64,000 nt of DNA from UBA6022 sp038319685 (GTDB lineage Bacteria > Patescibacteriota > Saccharimonadia > Saccharimonadales > Saccharimonadaceae). How positions within the stretch are numbered: position 1 is the stretch's first letter; each line of letters starts with the position of its first letter. A model generated the notes under the pieces. It was not told where the DNA came from. It worked only from the letters and a program-made list of their open reading frames with translations, and made no database searches. The stretch is from contig JBBQDN010000006.1 of assembly GCA_038319685.1 (NCBI GenBank), positions 1 to 64,000 on the forward strand, in the 5' to 3' direction. A program made the position numbers and the translations under genes. This document shows, in pieces, positions 50,737-60,319 of this stretch.

Positions 50737-51639
50737 CTAGACGGTTGCTCGACTGGATGCTTTTTGTCGACAAATATCAGTATGAAACAGTAGGTCAGGG
50801 TTTTGCTTACATATCAGGCAAATTAACACTAAATCGTTACAATTTGCCCATGCACAATTTTCGTAATTATTAGTTGGACCTTCGCAGTGACTGCAGATAC
50901 CAATTGTTTTGGTATGGTCGCTAAAATCAACGGTCATACGATCGTCAAATACACGAAGGCTCCCTTCCCATAATCCATCGTCGCCGTAGGCTTCGCCGTA
51001 TTTTACAATGCCGCCATCTATCTGATAGACTTCAGAAAAACCACGATTTTTCATCAAACTTGAGAGGATTTCACAACGAATACCGCCGGTACAATACGTC
51101 ACAATTGGTTTATCTTTGAGATCGTCATACTTACCGCTTTCGAGTTCGGCAATAAAATCACGTGAGGTATGTGTGTTTGGCACAACTGCATTTTTAAATT
51201 TACCGATAGCCGCTTCGTGGGCATTGCGTCCATCAAAAAAAACCACCTCATTACCGCGCTTTTCAACAAGTTCATTTACTTGTTTTGGTTTTAGGTGAAT
51301 GCCCCCACCAACGACTCCATTTTCGTCAACTCGCAGCTCATCGGCTGCGTCAAATGCGACTATTTCATCACGAACTTTCACACTCATACGCGGAAAATCT
51401 TCCGTTCCACCGTCACTCCATTTAAATACGGTGTTCTTAAAACCCGGGAATGCTTTGGTCACTTTGATATATTTTTTGATCATATCCATATCACCACCAA
51501 CCGTCCCATTAATCCCGTGGGGACTAATAAGTATTCGCCCCCTCAGATCGAGGCTATCGCAAAGTGTTTTCTGCCATAATTTCATAGCAAGCGTATCTTT
51601 GATTGGAGTAAATTTATAATAGAGGATAATCTTTTGCAT
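50737..51639 (-). CDS. trhO: tRNA uridine(34) hydroxylase TrhO (rhodanese domain)
   Basis: The product is 300 residues from the ATG at 51639, 8 bases after TATAAT; a TTG one codon earlier is possible. It has the TrhO N-terminal domain (GRILISPHGINGTVGGD), a rhodanese domain with the active cysteine in VTYCTGGIRCEILSSLM, and a C-terminal cysteine-rich region (CSHCEGPTNNYENCAWANC; LICLICKQ). It hydroxylates U34 of some tRNAs using oxygen, a step toward 5-methoxyuridine. Its presence implies at least occasional oxygen exposure. Confidence 0.95.
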   Translation of the reverse strand: MQKIILYYKFTPIKDTLAMKLWQKTLCDSLDLRGRILISPHGINGTVGGDMDMIKKYIKVTKAFPGFKNTVFKWSDGGTEDFPRMSVKVRDEIVAFDAADELRVDENGVVGGGIHLKPKQVNELVEKRGNEVVFFDGRNAHEAAIGKFKNAVVPNTHTSRDFIAELESGKYDDLKDKPIVTYCTGGIRCEILSSLMKNRGFSEVYQIDGGIVKYGEAYGDDGLWEGSLRVFDDRMTVDFSDHTKTIGICSHCEGPTNNYENCAWANCNDLVLICLICKQNPDLLFHTDICRQKASSRATV

Positions 51640-51776
51640 CAACTGCTATTATACTATATAATTTACCTATTATGATCCGTCAGTTCATTCTGGGATCCGC
51701 TATTTCGTGCATGTCAGGACGACCCAGACCAATCACGACATAAACATTCATTTATAAAACATTTTTTAGGAGTTCC

Positions 51777-53525
51777 ATGCAAAAACATATTTTTTCATTG
51801 TTTATACAAAGTGCCATGAAATATCCCGGCCGAACATTAACAGCACTGGTCGGTGCGTCAACCGCATCAATCACTGGTAATTTTCTCGGACCACTTGTTA
51901 TTGCCCAGCTACTCAACCAACTACAGTCCGGCTCGATTACATTGGCGAGCTCGTGGCCATTAATCGGATTATTCGCCTTGGCACAACTATATGGTGAAAT
52001 TATCGGCTGGCGTACGGTACTGTATTGTACCTGGACTATGGAAACAGCAGCCCAACGAGATCTCTATAAGAAGATTTTTACGGCTTTGACCGAACAAAGC
52101 CTCACGTTTCATTCCAACCGTTTTGGTGGCGCACTCGTATCGCAAACAACCAAACTCATTGGATCATTTGAAAAATTCTGGGATACTGTTTTCTTCATGT
52201 TCACGCCCGCCGTGTCTGGCATGATCGCCGCAATTACGATTATGAGCTTTCTGTTCTGGCAGTATGCTATCGTTCTGGCTATCATCTGTGTGATTTTTAT
52301 CATCACTGTCGTCGTTGGATCGCGATTCTTGATGAACCGTAACCGCGAAGAAGCCCAAGCTGCAACCGCAAACAATGCCTATGTTGCCGACGCAGTCACA
52401 AATGTCGTTACTATTAAATCACACGGTCACGAATCAGAGGAACTTGACCGACTCATTGAAAAAACCGGTATGTGGCGTGAAAAAAGCCTATCGGCTATGC
52501 GCGGATTTCTTGTCGTCAGCGGAACATACGCCGCACTTATGACGACACTTAATATTATTGCGGTCATTGCCGCCATATGGGCAGCCGAACATCACATACT
52601 ATCGGCTGGGCTCGTCTATCTAGCAATCACCTATACTTTTACCGTGTCTCGCTATTTGTGGGACATGAACAATATCATGCGTACTTATTACCGCATCATG
52701 GGTGATGCGCACGACATGACCGCAATACTACGACTGACGCCCGAAGTTGTCGATCGATCGACAGAACAATTAATAGTCACCCGCGGATCCGTCGAATTTC
52801 GCGATAGTACATTCACTCACGATGAAAACTCTGACCCATTATTCAATAATTTCTCACTCCGAATTGAAAGCGGTGAACGTATTGGGCTTGTTGGACATTC
52901 TGGCAGCGGCAAAACAACGATGACACGATTATTGCTTCGATTTGCTGACCTTGATAGTGGAACAATTATGATTGATGGACAAGATATCGCCAAAGTATCA
53001 CAGGAATCACTGCGTAAAGCAATCGCATATGTTCCCCAGGAACCGATGCTGTTTCATCGCACACTACGTGACAATATCGCCTATGGCAAACCGGATGCAA
53101 CCGAAGCTGAAATTATCAAAGCCGCTACCCAAGCGAATGCTCTTGAGTTCATTAACAGTTTGCCGCAAGGATTCGATACGATGGTTGGTGAACGCGGTGT
53201 CAAACTATCTGGCGGCCAGAGGCAACGTGTTGCGATCGCGCGCGCCATCCTCAAAGATGCACCAATACTACTCCTCGACGAAGCGACAAGTGCGCTTGAT
53301 AGCGAAAGTGAAAAATTGATTCAAGACGCCCTAGGCGAACTCATGAAAAATCGTACGAGCATCGTTATCGCACATCGGCTGTCGACCATCGCAAAGCTTG
53401 ATCGCATTATCGTGCTTGATCATGGATCGATAAAAGAGCAGGGCCCGCACGCTGAATTGATTAAAAAGAATGGTATCTACGCTAAACTTTGGTCACATCA
53501 ATCCGGCGGATTCATCGAACAATAA
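51777..53525 (+). CDS. ABC exporter half-transporter
   Basis: This 582-residue protein has a membrane domain (~1-315) and an ATPase domain with GHSGSGKTTMTRLLLR (Walker A), VKLSGGQRQRVAIARAI (signature), LLLLDEATSALDSE (Walker B) and IAHRL. AGGAG lies 6 bases before the ATG. It is closely similar to the exporter at 27330, including the end (GIYAKLWSHQSGGFIEQ), so they may share a substrate class. The substrate is unknown. It ends at a bidirectional terminator. Confidence 0.9.
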   Translation: MQKHIFSLFIQSAMKYPGRTLTALVGASTASITGNFLGPLVIAQLLNQLQSGSITLASSWPLIGLFALAQLYGEIIGWRTVLYCTWTMETAAQRDLYKKIFTALTEQSLTFHSNRFGGALVSQTTKLIGSFEKFWDTVFFMFTPAVSGMIAAITIMSFLFWQYAIVLAIICVIFIITVVVGSRFLMNRNREEAQAATANNAYVADAVTNVVTIKSHGHESEELDRLIEKTGMWREKSLSAMRGFLVVSGTYAALMTTLNIIAVIAAIWAAEHHILSAGLVYLAITYTFTVSRYLWDMNNIMRTYYRIMGDAHDMTAILRLTPEVVDRSTEQLIVTRGSVEFRDSTFTHDENSDPLFNNFSLRIESGERIGLVGHSGSGKTTMTRLLLRFADLDSGTIMIDGQDIAKVSQESLRKAIAYVPQEPMLFHRTLRDNIAYGKPDATEAEIIKAATQANALEFINSLPQGFDTMVGERGVKLSGGQRQRVAIARAILKDAPILLLDEATSALDSESEKLIQDALGELMKNRTSIVIAHRLSTIAKLDRIIVLDHGSIKEQGPHAELIKKNGIYAKLWSHQSGGFIEQ

Positions 53526-53530
53526 ATAAA

Positions 53531-53559
53531 ATACCCCGCAGAACTTCGCGGGGTATTTT
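53531..53559. terminator. Bidirectional terminator
   Basis: ATACCCCGC and GCGGGGTAT form a stem flanked by A and T runs, between the convergent ABC exporter and L25 genes. Confidence 0.9.
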
Positions 53560-53573
53560 TATGGTCGAGATGA

Positions 53574-54266
53574 CTACTTTTTGTCTTCTTTTTTCGCATC
53601 AACAGCTTCTTCGGTAGCAGCTTCCTGTGTACCATTTTCAGCCTCTACTTCTGATTCGTCTTCGGCATCACCACCAGCAGCTTCGTTAGCAGCCTGAAGC
53701 GCACCTGGTTCGTAGACATTTGCAATCACAAGGTCAAGGTCTTGTTCGTGATCGGCAAATTCAACACCATCAGGAAGAGTAATGTCAGCAAGAGTTAATT
53801 TATCTTCAGTTGTTGTGAGTCCCAAAATAGATATTTCAAGTGATTCTGGCAAGTTCGCTGGGATTGCGCGTATTTCAACGTGTTCAATCGCCTGCAACAC
53901 AACCAGTCCAGCACGTTCTGCCGCGCTTTCAGTCTGACCAGTCAAGTGAATTGGCACTTCGGTGACAATCTTCTCATTCTGTTTGATAGTGTGGAATGCA
54001 ATGTGGCGAACGTGATGTTTGATTGGATCAAAATCAATGTCTTTGATGATCGCAAGTTTCTTTTTGCCACCGATCACTAGGTGTACTGGTGTGTGCTTAC
54101 CAGCCTGATGAGCAACTTTGGTTGTTTCAACAAGTAATGACTGGGTTGAAATTGGATCAGCACTGCCACCATAGACAACACTCGGCACAAGACCGTCGGC
54201 ACGTAATTTAGCAACTTTTTTGCCCTGAACAGTTCGTTCATCGAGCTTTAGGGTAATATCGTTCAT
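53574..54266 (-). CDS. rplY: Large ribosomal subunit protein bL25 (CTC form)
   Basis: The product is about 230 residues from the ATG at 54266 (MNDITLKLDERTVQGKKVAK), which has AGAGGAG four bases upstream; a longer frame to 54311 is not supported. The L25 domain binds 5S rRNA. The CTC-type beta domain follows (PIHLTGQTESAAERAGLVVL; ITLPDGVEFADHEQDLDLVI). The last ~45 residues are very acidic (GGDAEDESEVEAENGTQE) and probably disordered. A TATAAT lies about 30 bases before the ribosome-binding site, so this gene has a conventional leader. Confidence 0.95.
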   Translation of the reverse strand: MNDITLKLDERTVQGKKVAKLRADGLVPSVVYGGSADPISTQSLLVETTKVAHQAGKHTPVHLVIGGKKKLAIIKDIDFDPIKHHVRHIAFHTIKQNEKIVTEVPIHLTGQTESAAERAGLVVLQAIEHVEIRAIPANLPESLEISILGLTTTEDKLTLADITLPDGVEFADHEQDLDLVIANVYEPGALQAANEAAGGDAEDESEVEAENGTQEAATEEAVDAKKEDKK

Positions 54267-54331
54267 GTTTCTCCTCTTACAATATGCATCTATTATACCA
54301 CCCCGGGGCATAACATGCTAAGATAAGAGGA

Positions 54332-55027
54332 ATGATACCTGGATTTGATCTCACACAATTTGCGGGTACGGCCGGCCCATTGGTCGTCGTTTTAATTCTT
54401 GCAGCCATTATTTTTGCTGAGTCAGGTCTGCTGATTGGTTTTTTTCTTCCCGGTGACACTATCCTCTTTAGTGCAGGATTCCTTGTCTATGGAGGCATTT
54501 TGCAATTCGACATTCACCTTCTCGTCTTGATACTATTCATCGCTGCAGTACTTGGTGATAGTGTCGGCTACTTATTTGGTCGTCGTGTTGGACGAAAAAT
54601 ATTCAAACGTCCTGATTCCATTTTATTCCGTCAAGAAAACATGGAACGAGCAGAAGCATTTTACCAAAAACATGGTGGTAAAACAATTATCATCGCCAGG
54701 TTTGTTCCGATTGTTCGCACGTTTGCGCCGATCATCGCCGGTGTTGGTAATATGAGCTACAAAACATTCCTGCTATTCAATATGATTGGTGCTGGACTGT
54801 GGGCGGTCGGTGTTACCTATGCTGGATATTTTGCAGGTGGCTGGCTAGAAAGTGTTGGAATTACTCCCGAAAGCATCGATAAAATTATTTTGCCTGTCAT
54901 TATTCTCGTCATTCTACTCTCACTCTTACCGGCCCTCTACCACCTATTCAAAGACAAAAAACAACGTGATGATATGTGGACCGCATCAAAACGACAAATC
55001 GATATACTCTTTCGACGAAAAAAATAG
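54332..55027 (+). CDS. DedA family membrane protein (VTT domain)
   Basis: This 231-residue protein has about five membrane segments and the DedA motifs ESGLLIGFFLPGDTILFSAG, FGRRVGRKIF and ARFVPIVRTFAPIIAGVGNM. Members flip lipid carriers or phospholipids and are linked to membrane potential. TAAGAT ends 7 bases before the ATG, and AGAGGA lies directly before it, too close to act as a ribosome-binding site. It is divergent from rplY, with 65 bases between the starts. Confidence 0.9.
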   Translation: MIPGFDLTQFAGTAGPLVVVLILAAIIFAESGLLIGFFLPGDTILFSAGFLVYGGILQFDIHLLVLILFIAAVLGDSVGYLFGRRVGRKIFKRPDSILFRQENMERAEAFYQKHGGKTIIIARFVPIVRTFAPIIAGVGNMSYKTFLLFNMIGAGLWAVGVTYAGYFAGGWLESVGITPESIDKIILPVIILVILLSLLPALYHLFKDKKQRDDMWTASKRQIDILFRRKK

Positions 55028-55031
55028 TTTC

Positions 55032-55586
55032 TTAGTTCGTACAGACAAAAACATATGCCGGCGGAATATTTCGATATTCACGAGTGATCATAATATCGGT
55101 AAAAAAACCATGCATAAAATTCTTTTTGAGTAACGTGTATTGAAATGTCACAAACGTGCCTTTAGCTGCCAACAGGCGTGCGGTGTCGGTAAGAATCCTA
55201 TGCGAAACGTGGGGCGGTAGTGCTGCAAATGGCAATCCTGAAATAATATAATCAACTTTTTTTATTCCATGACTGCGAATAATTGATTCAATATTTTCAG
55301 CAGAATCATGCACCAGTATGACGTTTTTATGCTGGGCATACTTTTGATATAGGACATTATAAAATGCAGTATTCTGTTCGATAATAACAAGTTTCGTAGC
55401 TGGGCGCTTACGAGCGATGAGTTCCGCAGTAAACACGCCCGTACCAGGCCCGTATTCAACAATGACATTCGTTTTCGCAAAATCAATCGACCGCACCATT
55501 TTACGTGCCAAAAAACGTGAACTTGGAGCAATCGCTCCGACAGTCCGAACATTTTTTATATATTGGCCAAAAAAGATTCGTATCAC
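55032..55586 (-). CDS. SAM-dependent methyltransferase, phospholipid or rRNA-dimethylase-like
   Basis: This 184-residue protein has the SAM loop NVIVEYGPGTGVFTAELIAR, an acidic residue in LVIIEQNTAF, and DYIISGLPFAALPPHV in the motif IV position. The N-terminus FFGQYIKNVRTVGAIAPSSR is typical of the small PmtA-like phospholipid N-methyltransferases, which resemble KsgA. TAGAAT ends 7 bases before the GTG start. It is convergent with dedA, 4 bases apart, and lies 10 bases after uvrA on the same strand. Confidence 0.8.
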   Translation of the reverse strand: MIRIFFGQYIKNVRTVGAIAPSSRFLARKMVRSIDFAKTNVIVEYGPGTGVFTAELIARKRPATKLVIIEQNTAFYNVLYQKYAQHKNVILVHDSAENIESIIRSHGIKKVDYIISGLPFAALPPHVSHRILTDTARLLAAKGTFVTFQYTLLKKNFMHGFFTDIMITREYRNIPPAYVFVCTN

Positions 55587-55596
55587 ACTGTTTATT

Positions 55597-58410
55597 CTAC
55601 AGCATTGCCTTAAGATAACTACCGGTAAATGATTCTTTTACCTTACTGATTTCTTCTGGTGTTCCCTGAGCAACCACCATACCACCAGCCATACCACCCT
55701 CAGGACCCATATCGATCACATGGTCAGCGGATTTAATGACATCAAGATTATGCTCAATAATCACCATACTATTGCCGCCTTCAACAAGTTTTTGTAAAAT
55801 CCCGAGCAACCGTTTGACATCAGCGCTGTGCAGACCGGTCGTTGGTTCATCCAAAATATAAAGAGTCTTACCTGTGGCGCGTCGCGACAGTTCTGACGCA
55901 AGCTTGATGCGCTGTGCTTCACCACCGCTGAATGTTGTTGCAGGCTGACCTAGACGAATATAGCCCAGTCCAACATCTACCAGTGTGTTAAGTTTACGAG
56001 CAATCGCCGGGACGTTTTCAAAAAATTCAGCCGACTGTTCAACAGTCATCTCAAGCACATCACTAATTGTCTTTCCTTTGAATTTAATTTCAAGGGCTTC
56101 GCGGTTGTAACGTTTACCTTTACAAATATCACAGGTGACGTACACATCAGGCAGAAAGTGCATTTCGATTTTAATCATGCCGTCGCCTTGACAATTTTCA
56201 CAGCGACCACCTTTCACATTAAAGCTAAATCGGCCGGATTTATACCCACGAATATTCGATTCTGGCGTCGCGGCAAAAAGATCACGAATAGGTGTAAATA
56301 CACCCGTGTACGTTGCTGGGTTAGAACGTGGCGTCCGACCGATAGCTGATTGGTCAATCACAATCACTTTGTCTAAATGATTGATACCTTCGATATTCTC
56401 ATGTGCGCCTGGAACTTCGTGCGAGCGGTGCAACCTAGCAGCCAGTTCTTTGGCCAAAATATCGTTCACAAGCGTTGATTTACCGGACCCGCTGACACCA
56501 CTAATAACCGTCATAATGCCGAGTGGAAACGCAACATCAATGTTTTTGAGGTTATTCTCACGGGCCCCACGAATCATCAGTTGACGATCAATTTGCCTAG
56601 CACGGCGCTTTTTCGGAACTTCAATTTTTTCAGCACCAGATAAATAACGTCCCGTGATACTGTTCGGGTTTTTTGCGACTTCATCCGGAGTACCAGCAGC
56701 AACGACCTGACCGCCAGCCACACCAGCACCAGGACCAATATCGAGCAAATAATCGGCATGACGGATCGTATCTTCGTCGTGTTCGACAACAAGTACGGTA
56801 TTGCCCAAATCACGAAGATGCTTGAGTGTTCCGATCAAACGATCGTTATCTCGCTGGTGCAACCCAATTGACGGTTCGTCGAGTACATACAGTACTCCCT
56901 GTAGCCCAGACCCAATCTGCGTTGCCAGTCGAATGCGCTGTGCCTCACCGCCCGATAATGTATTCGCAGCCCTGGCAAGTTCCAGGTAATTAAGACCAAC
57001 ATTGCTCATGAATCCCAGTCGAGCATTAATTTCTTTCATGATCTGCTCGGCAATAAACTGTTCTTGATCGTTTAACTTCAAAGTGTTTTTGAAAAGATCA
57101 AGTGCGTCGTCAACCCCTAAATTACAGATGTCCATAATACTCAGACCGTGCACAGTCACTGCTAAAACAACCGGTTTAAGCCGCGCACCTTTACAGGCAT
57201 GGCATTCCCGTTCACGCATGAAACGCTCGATGTCTTTACGCATAAATTCACTATCTGTTTCCTTGTGACGTCGTTCAAGGTTGGGAATCACACCTTCGTA
57301 AACCGATTCGTACGATCGTCCACTCCCTAAATTAACACTATATTTTTGGTCGCCAGTACCATACAATATTTTATCAAAATCATCTTTTGTCAGTTGTCCA
57401 GTCGGAACTTTCAAACTAAATCCGTGGGCTTTTGAAACCTCTACGAGTCGTTTCATGTACCACGCGTCACTGTTCACGCGGTTATACGGTCGAATTGCAC
57501 CCTCAGCAATTGATAGATTTGGGTTAAACACAAGATCTGGATCAACTTCAAGCCTACTCCCGAGTCCCGTACAAACAGGACATGCCCCTTGTGGTGTATT
57601 ATAACTAAATAGCCGAGGTTCAAGTTCTGGAATTTCTTCGTTGGGATGATCCACACAGGCGTAACGCTGTGAAAAAATATCAACTTTATCGCTTTCAACG
57701 CTCAGTACTTCGACAATTCCTGCCGCCAGATCAAGCGCCTGTTCGACCGACTGGGTCACGCGACCACTGACTTCAGCGCTCATCGCGATACGATCAACAA
57801 CAATTTCAATATCATGTTTGTAATTTTTTTCAAGTTCCGGGAACTCATCAAGTGCATACACAACTCCATCAACGCGCGCTCTGGCAAAACCAAGCCGACG
57901 ATACTGTTCAGGAATATGGGCAAATTCACCTTTTTTACTTTTGACAATTGGGGCCAAAATCATCAGCCTAGTACCTGCTTCGTACTTCAAAATTTCATCA
58001 ATAATCGCTTGTGGTGTTCGACGCTGGACTTCACTGCCATCAATCGGACAATGGGGTACACCAATACGAGCAAATAATAGACGCAGATAATCATAGATTT
58101 CCGTAACGGTTGCCACAGTTGAACGGGGATTTCGACTCGTCGATTTTTGGTCAATCGAAATAGCCGGACTCAGCCCATCGATTTGGTCAACATCTGGTTT
58201 ATCCATCGTCCCTAGGAATTGCCGGGCGTAACTACTTAGACTTTCGACATATCGGCGTTGTCCTTCGGCATAAATCGTGTCAAATGCCAGTGACGATTTA
58301 CCAGAACCAGACAGTCCCGTAATCACCACTAATTTATCGCGAGGAATCTCGACGCTAATATTTTTTAGGTTGTGCTCACGCGCACCAATAACACGAATAA
58401 CCTCTGACAT
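55597..58410 (-). CDS. uvrA: Excinuclease ABC subunit A
   Basis: This 937-residue UvrA has two ABC ATPase modules: Walker A GLSGSGKSSLAFDTIYAEG and GVSGSGKSTLVNDIL, signatures NTLSGGEAQRIRLA and TTFSGGEAQRIKLA. It has the CEHACKG-type site (RECHACKGARL) and an intact C-terminal zinc finger (CENCQGDG; CDICKGKRYN). The first zinc module reads ACVDH then ACPVC, with His where the second Cys is usual, so it may bind zinc as C-H-C-C. It recognises DNA damage for repair together with UvrC. TATAAT ends 8 bases before the ATG. Confidence 0.95.
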   Translation of the reverse strand: MSEVIRVIGAREHNLKNISVEIPRDKLVVITGLSGSGKSSLAFDTIYAEGQRRYVESLSSYARQFLGTMDKPDVDQIDGLSPAISIDQKSTSRNPRSTVATVTEIYDYLRLLFARIGVPHCPIDGSEVQRRTPQAIIDEILKYEAGTRLMILAPIVKSKKGEFAHIPEQYRRLGFARARVDGVVYALDEFPELEKNYKHDIEIVVDRIAMSAEVSGRVTQSVEQALDLAAGIVEVLSVESDKVDIFSQRYACVDHPNEEIPELEPRLFSYNTPQGACPVCTGLGSRLEVDPDLVFNPNLSIAEGAIRPYNRVNSDAWYMKRLVEVSKAHGFSLKVPTGQLTKDDFDKILYGTGDQKYSVNLGSGRSYESVYEGVIPNLERRHKETDSEFMRKDIERFMRERECHACKGARLKPVVLAVTVHGLSIMDICNLGVDDALDLFKNTLKLNDQEQFIAEQIMKEINARLGFMSNVGLNYLELARAANTLSGGEAQRIRLATQIGSGLQGVLYVLDEPSIGLHQRDNDRLIGTLKHLRDLGNTVLVVEHDEDTIRHADYLLDIGPGAGVAGGQVVAAGTPDEVAKNPNSITGRYLSGAEKIEVPKKRRARQIDRQLMIRGARENNLKNIDVAFPLGIMTVISGVSGSGKSTLVNDILAKELAARLHRSHEVPGAHENIEGINHLDKVIVIDQSAIGRTPRSNPATYTGVFTPIRDLFAATPESNIRGYKSGRFSFNVKGGRCENCQGDGMIKIEMHFLPDVYVTCDICKGKRYNREALEIKFKGKTISDVLEMTVEQSAEFFENVPAIARKLNTLVDVGLGYIRLGQPATTFSGGEAQRIKLASELSRRATGKTLYILDEPTTGLHSADVKRLLGILQKLVEGGNSMVIIEHNLDVIKSADHVIDMGPEGGMAGGMVVAQGTPEEISKVKESFTGSYLKAML

Positions 58411-58536
58411 AACGATTTATTATACCACGAAAACACACTCGGCCGCGAGCCCTATTATGATCATAGTGCTTATCGTTGCGTCCAGTCGGACTGACTGGTA
58501 TATTCATAGGAAGCTAAATATAAAAAGGACACTAAT

Positions 58537-58827
58537 ATGCGAAAAGTTGTTGTGTGGTTACTGATCGGTATATTCATTGTCCTTGTTTTGGGTGAATCGG
58601 GCATTCTGACGTCACTTTTGATGTTTCTGCTTGTTGGTGCTATTCCTGGAACTGGCTATGCCGTCCCGGCTGGTGTCATGTTACTTGTCATGACGATCAG
58701 CGCATGGTTTGTACTGCTTCAATTTGCCGCTTTCAAGCTTTTCCGTAGCTGGTCACTGCGCCGGCTTACTGAACAGCACCAAATAACAAAAAAACGCATG
58801 CCTCGTCGGCGTTACAGCCAAATCTAG
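58537..58827 (+). CDS. Small membrane protein of unknown function (96 aa)
   Basis: AAAGGA precedes the ATG. The protein has about three hydrophobic segments (VVVWLLIGIFIVLVLGESGI; LMFLLVGAIPGTGYAVPAGV; LLVMTISAWFVLLQFAAF) and a basic C-terminal tail (RSWSLRRL...KKRMPRRRYSQI). No family is recognised. Its last four bases overlap the 3' end of the convergent exonuclease I gene. Confidence 0.65.
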   Translation: MRKVVVWLLIGIFIVLVLGESGILTSLLMFLLVGAIPGTGYAVPAGVMLLVMTISAWFVLLQFAAFKLFRSWSLRRLTEQHQITKKRMPRRRYSQI

Positions 58828-60260
58828 TCTTCGCTATCCTGGTCGGTTGTATCAACCGGCGCGATACTCTCTAGCCATAATTGCATTTCTTGCATCACGA
58901 ACTGCTTACTATCATCAAGTTCAGTAGCGGCAAGTTTATGAAGTGACTTCATGAAGCCCGGCAGTTGCTTGGCAATCCGATTAGTGCGCCAGGTCTCCCA
59001 GGCACGCGATTCGTCTTCACTCAGAACCCGCGGATAGTTTCGTGCTTTATAATGCAAAAGGAGATCAGGTAATCGTTCATCACTAAATGTCGGATGAAAA
59101 TCAGCCAGTGTCCGTTCATCCGCATTTCGAACCGTTTCAATCCTCAGTCGATCACGATCAGCAACGAATCCATCATATAACTGCGCTTCAACATCAGTTG
59201 ATTTTTTGAACTCAGTACGATTTTCAAATAAACTACGCAGATTCTCTGCAAAATGAGGCGCCGAGAGTAGTGTCGTTCTATGTTTTTCAATGATTTCTTT
59301 GGTCAGGTGAATTTTGTTCCAACCATCACCTGATTCCAAAACACCCAGTGGTGCAACAGCAGGTGCGCGGTTATACTGCAGTTCTTTGACTGGTAGTTTT
59401 ACAAAACCTTCTTTTTGTCGATCTTCCCACGATGCATACAGTTTTTTTGCGAGTTCTGCTGCACTCATACTCATGAACGGCGTCGGATCATAGCGCAGAT
59501 CATACACGATCACATTGCCATTTTTCCCGCTAGTCACTGGAAACGACACGGTTGTTTTCTCATGCTCGGCGTCCAGGCGTCCACTTGTGTACACGAACGG
59601 TTTTTTGTCATCAAGGTTAACAAGTTGCTGCACTTTCTTTTTATCACGCATGTCCAAAAGATACTGATAGAGTTGTGGCTGTTTTTCTTTAATGAGTTTT
59701 GTCACGTCAATCAAGGCTTCGACATCGCTCAGTGCATCATGTGCTTTGGCGTGATCGATACCATTTTGTTTGGTAATAAGCTCCAGCCTATTAACTGCCT
59801 TTCCGTCAACAACTGGCCACTCTATACCTTCTGGTCGGAGTGCTCTGGTCATCCGCACAACATCCAGTAGATCCCAACGCGATCGCCCATCTTTCCATGA
59901 CCATTCGTATGGATCTTGAAAGGTTCGCCAAAATAAATGACGGACAAATTCGTCATCAAACCGAATACTATTAAACCCGACGGCAATCGTATCAGGTGTA
60001 AATACATCTTCGGTGAGTATGCGCGCAAATTCAGCCTCGGTGTACCCATCAGCCACAGTTTGTTGTGGTGTAATACGCGTTACCATCAAAGCTTCGGGAC
60101 TAGGGAGGGTGTCGTCGTTTAATTTCACTAAAACATTATACGGCTCACCAATAGGCCGTAGGTCAAGATCAGTCCGAATACCTGCAAACTGCATAATCCG
60201 ATCGTCGCGCGCACTCAGTCCGCTCGTTTCAAGGTCATAAAAGAAAAAGGTCTTAGGCAT
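58824..60260 (-). CDS. sbcB: Exodeoxyribonuclease I
   Basis: This 478-residue protein begins TFFFYDLETSGLSARDDRIM, the DEDD exonuclease motif I. AVGFNSIRFDDEFVRHLFWR is motif II and HDALSDVEALIDV is motif III with its Asp. The SH3-like and C-terminal helical domains of ExoI follow. It degrades single-stranded DNA from the 3' end in repair. TATACT (60268-60273) ends 7 bases before the ATG, a leaderless-type start. Confidence 0.9.
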   Translation of the reverse strand: MPKTFFFYDLETSGLSARDDRIMQFAGIRTDLDLRPIGEPYNVLVKLNDDTLPSPEALMVTRITPQQTVADGYTEAEFARILTEDVFTPDTIAVGFNSIRFDDEFVRHLFWRTFQDPYEWSWKDGRSRWDLLDVVRMTRALRPEGIEWPVVDGKAVNRLELITKQNGIDHAKAHDALSDVEALIDVTKLIKEKQPQLYQYLLDMRDKKKVQQLVNLDDKKPFVYTSGRLDAEHEKTTVSFPVTSGKNGNVIVYDLRYDPTPFMSMSAAELAKKLYASWEDRQKEGFVKLPVKELQYNRAPAVAPLGVLESGDGWNKIHLTKEIIEKHRTTLLSAPHFAENLRSLFENRTEFKKSTDVEAQLYDGFVADRDRLRIETVRNADERTLADFHPTFSDERLPDLLLHYKARNYPRVLSEDESRAWETWRTNRIAKQLPGFMKSLHKLAATELDDSKQFVMQEMQLWLESIAPVDTTDQDSED

Positions 60261-60267
60261 ACCGTCT

Positions 60268-60273
60268 AGTATA
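60268..60273 (-). promoter_or_regulatory. -10 box of the exonuclease I gene
   Basis: TATACT on the minus strand ends 7 bases before the start codon. No Shine-Dalgarno sequence is present. Confidence 0.5.
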
Positions 60274-60287
60274 GCCGGTTTCCCACA

Positions 60288-60313
60288 AATAAAAAACGCC
60301 CCTTGGTGGGCGT
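60288..60313 (-). terminator. Terminator of the GC-rich unit upstream of exonuclease I
   Basis: ACGCCC-ACCAAG-GGGCGT on the minus strand is followed by TTTTTATTT. It ends a transcript that comes from the GC-rich segment 60320-60720, not from any recognised long gene. Confidence 0.8.
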
Positions 60314-60319
60314 GTAGCT

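Noticed and set aside
52972..53319. Overlapping frame inside the ABC exporter ATPase region
   Set aside because: It is a shadow of a well-conserved ATPase domain in another frame, without its own start signals.
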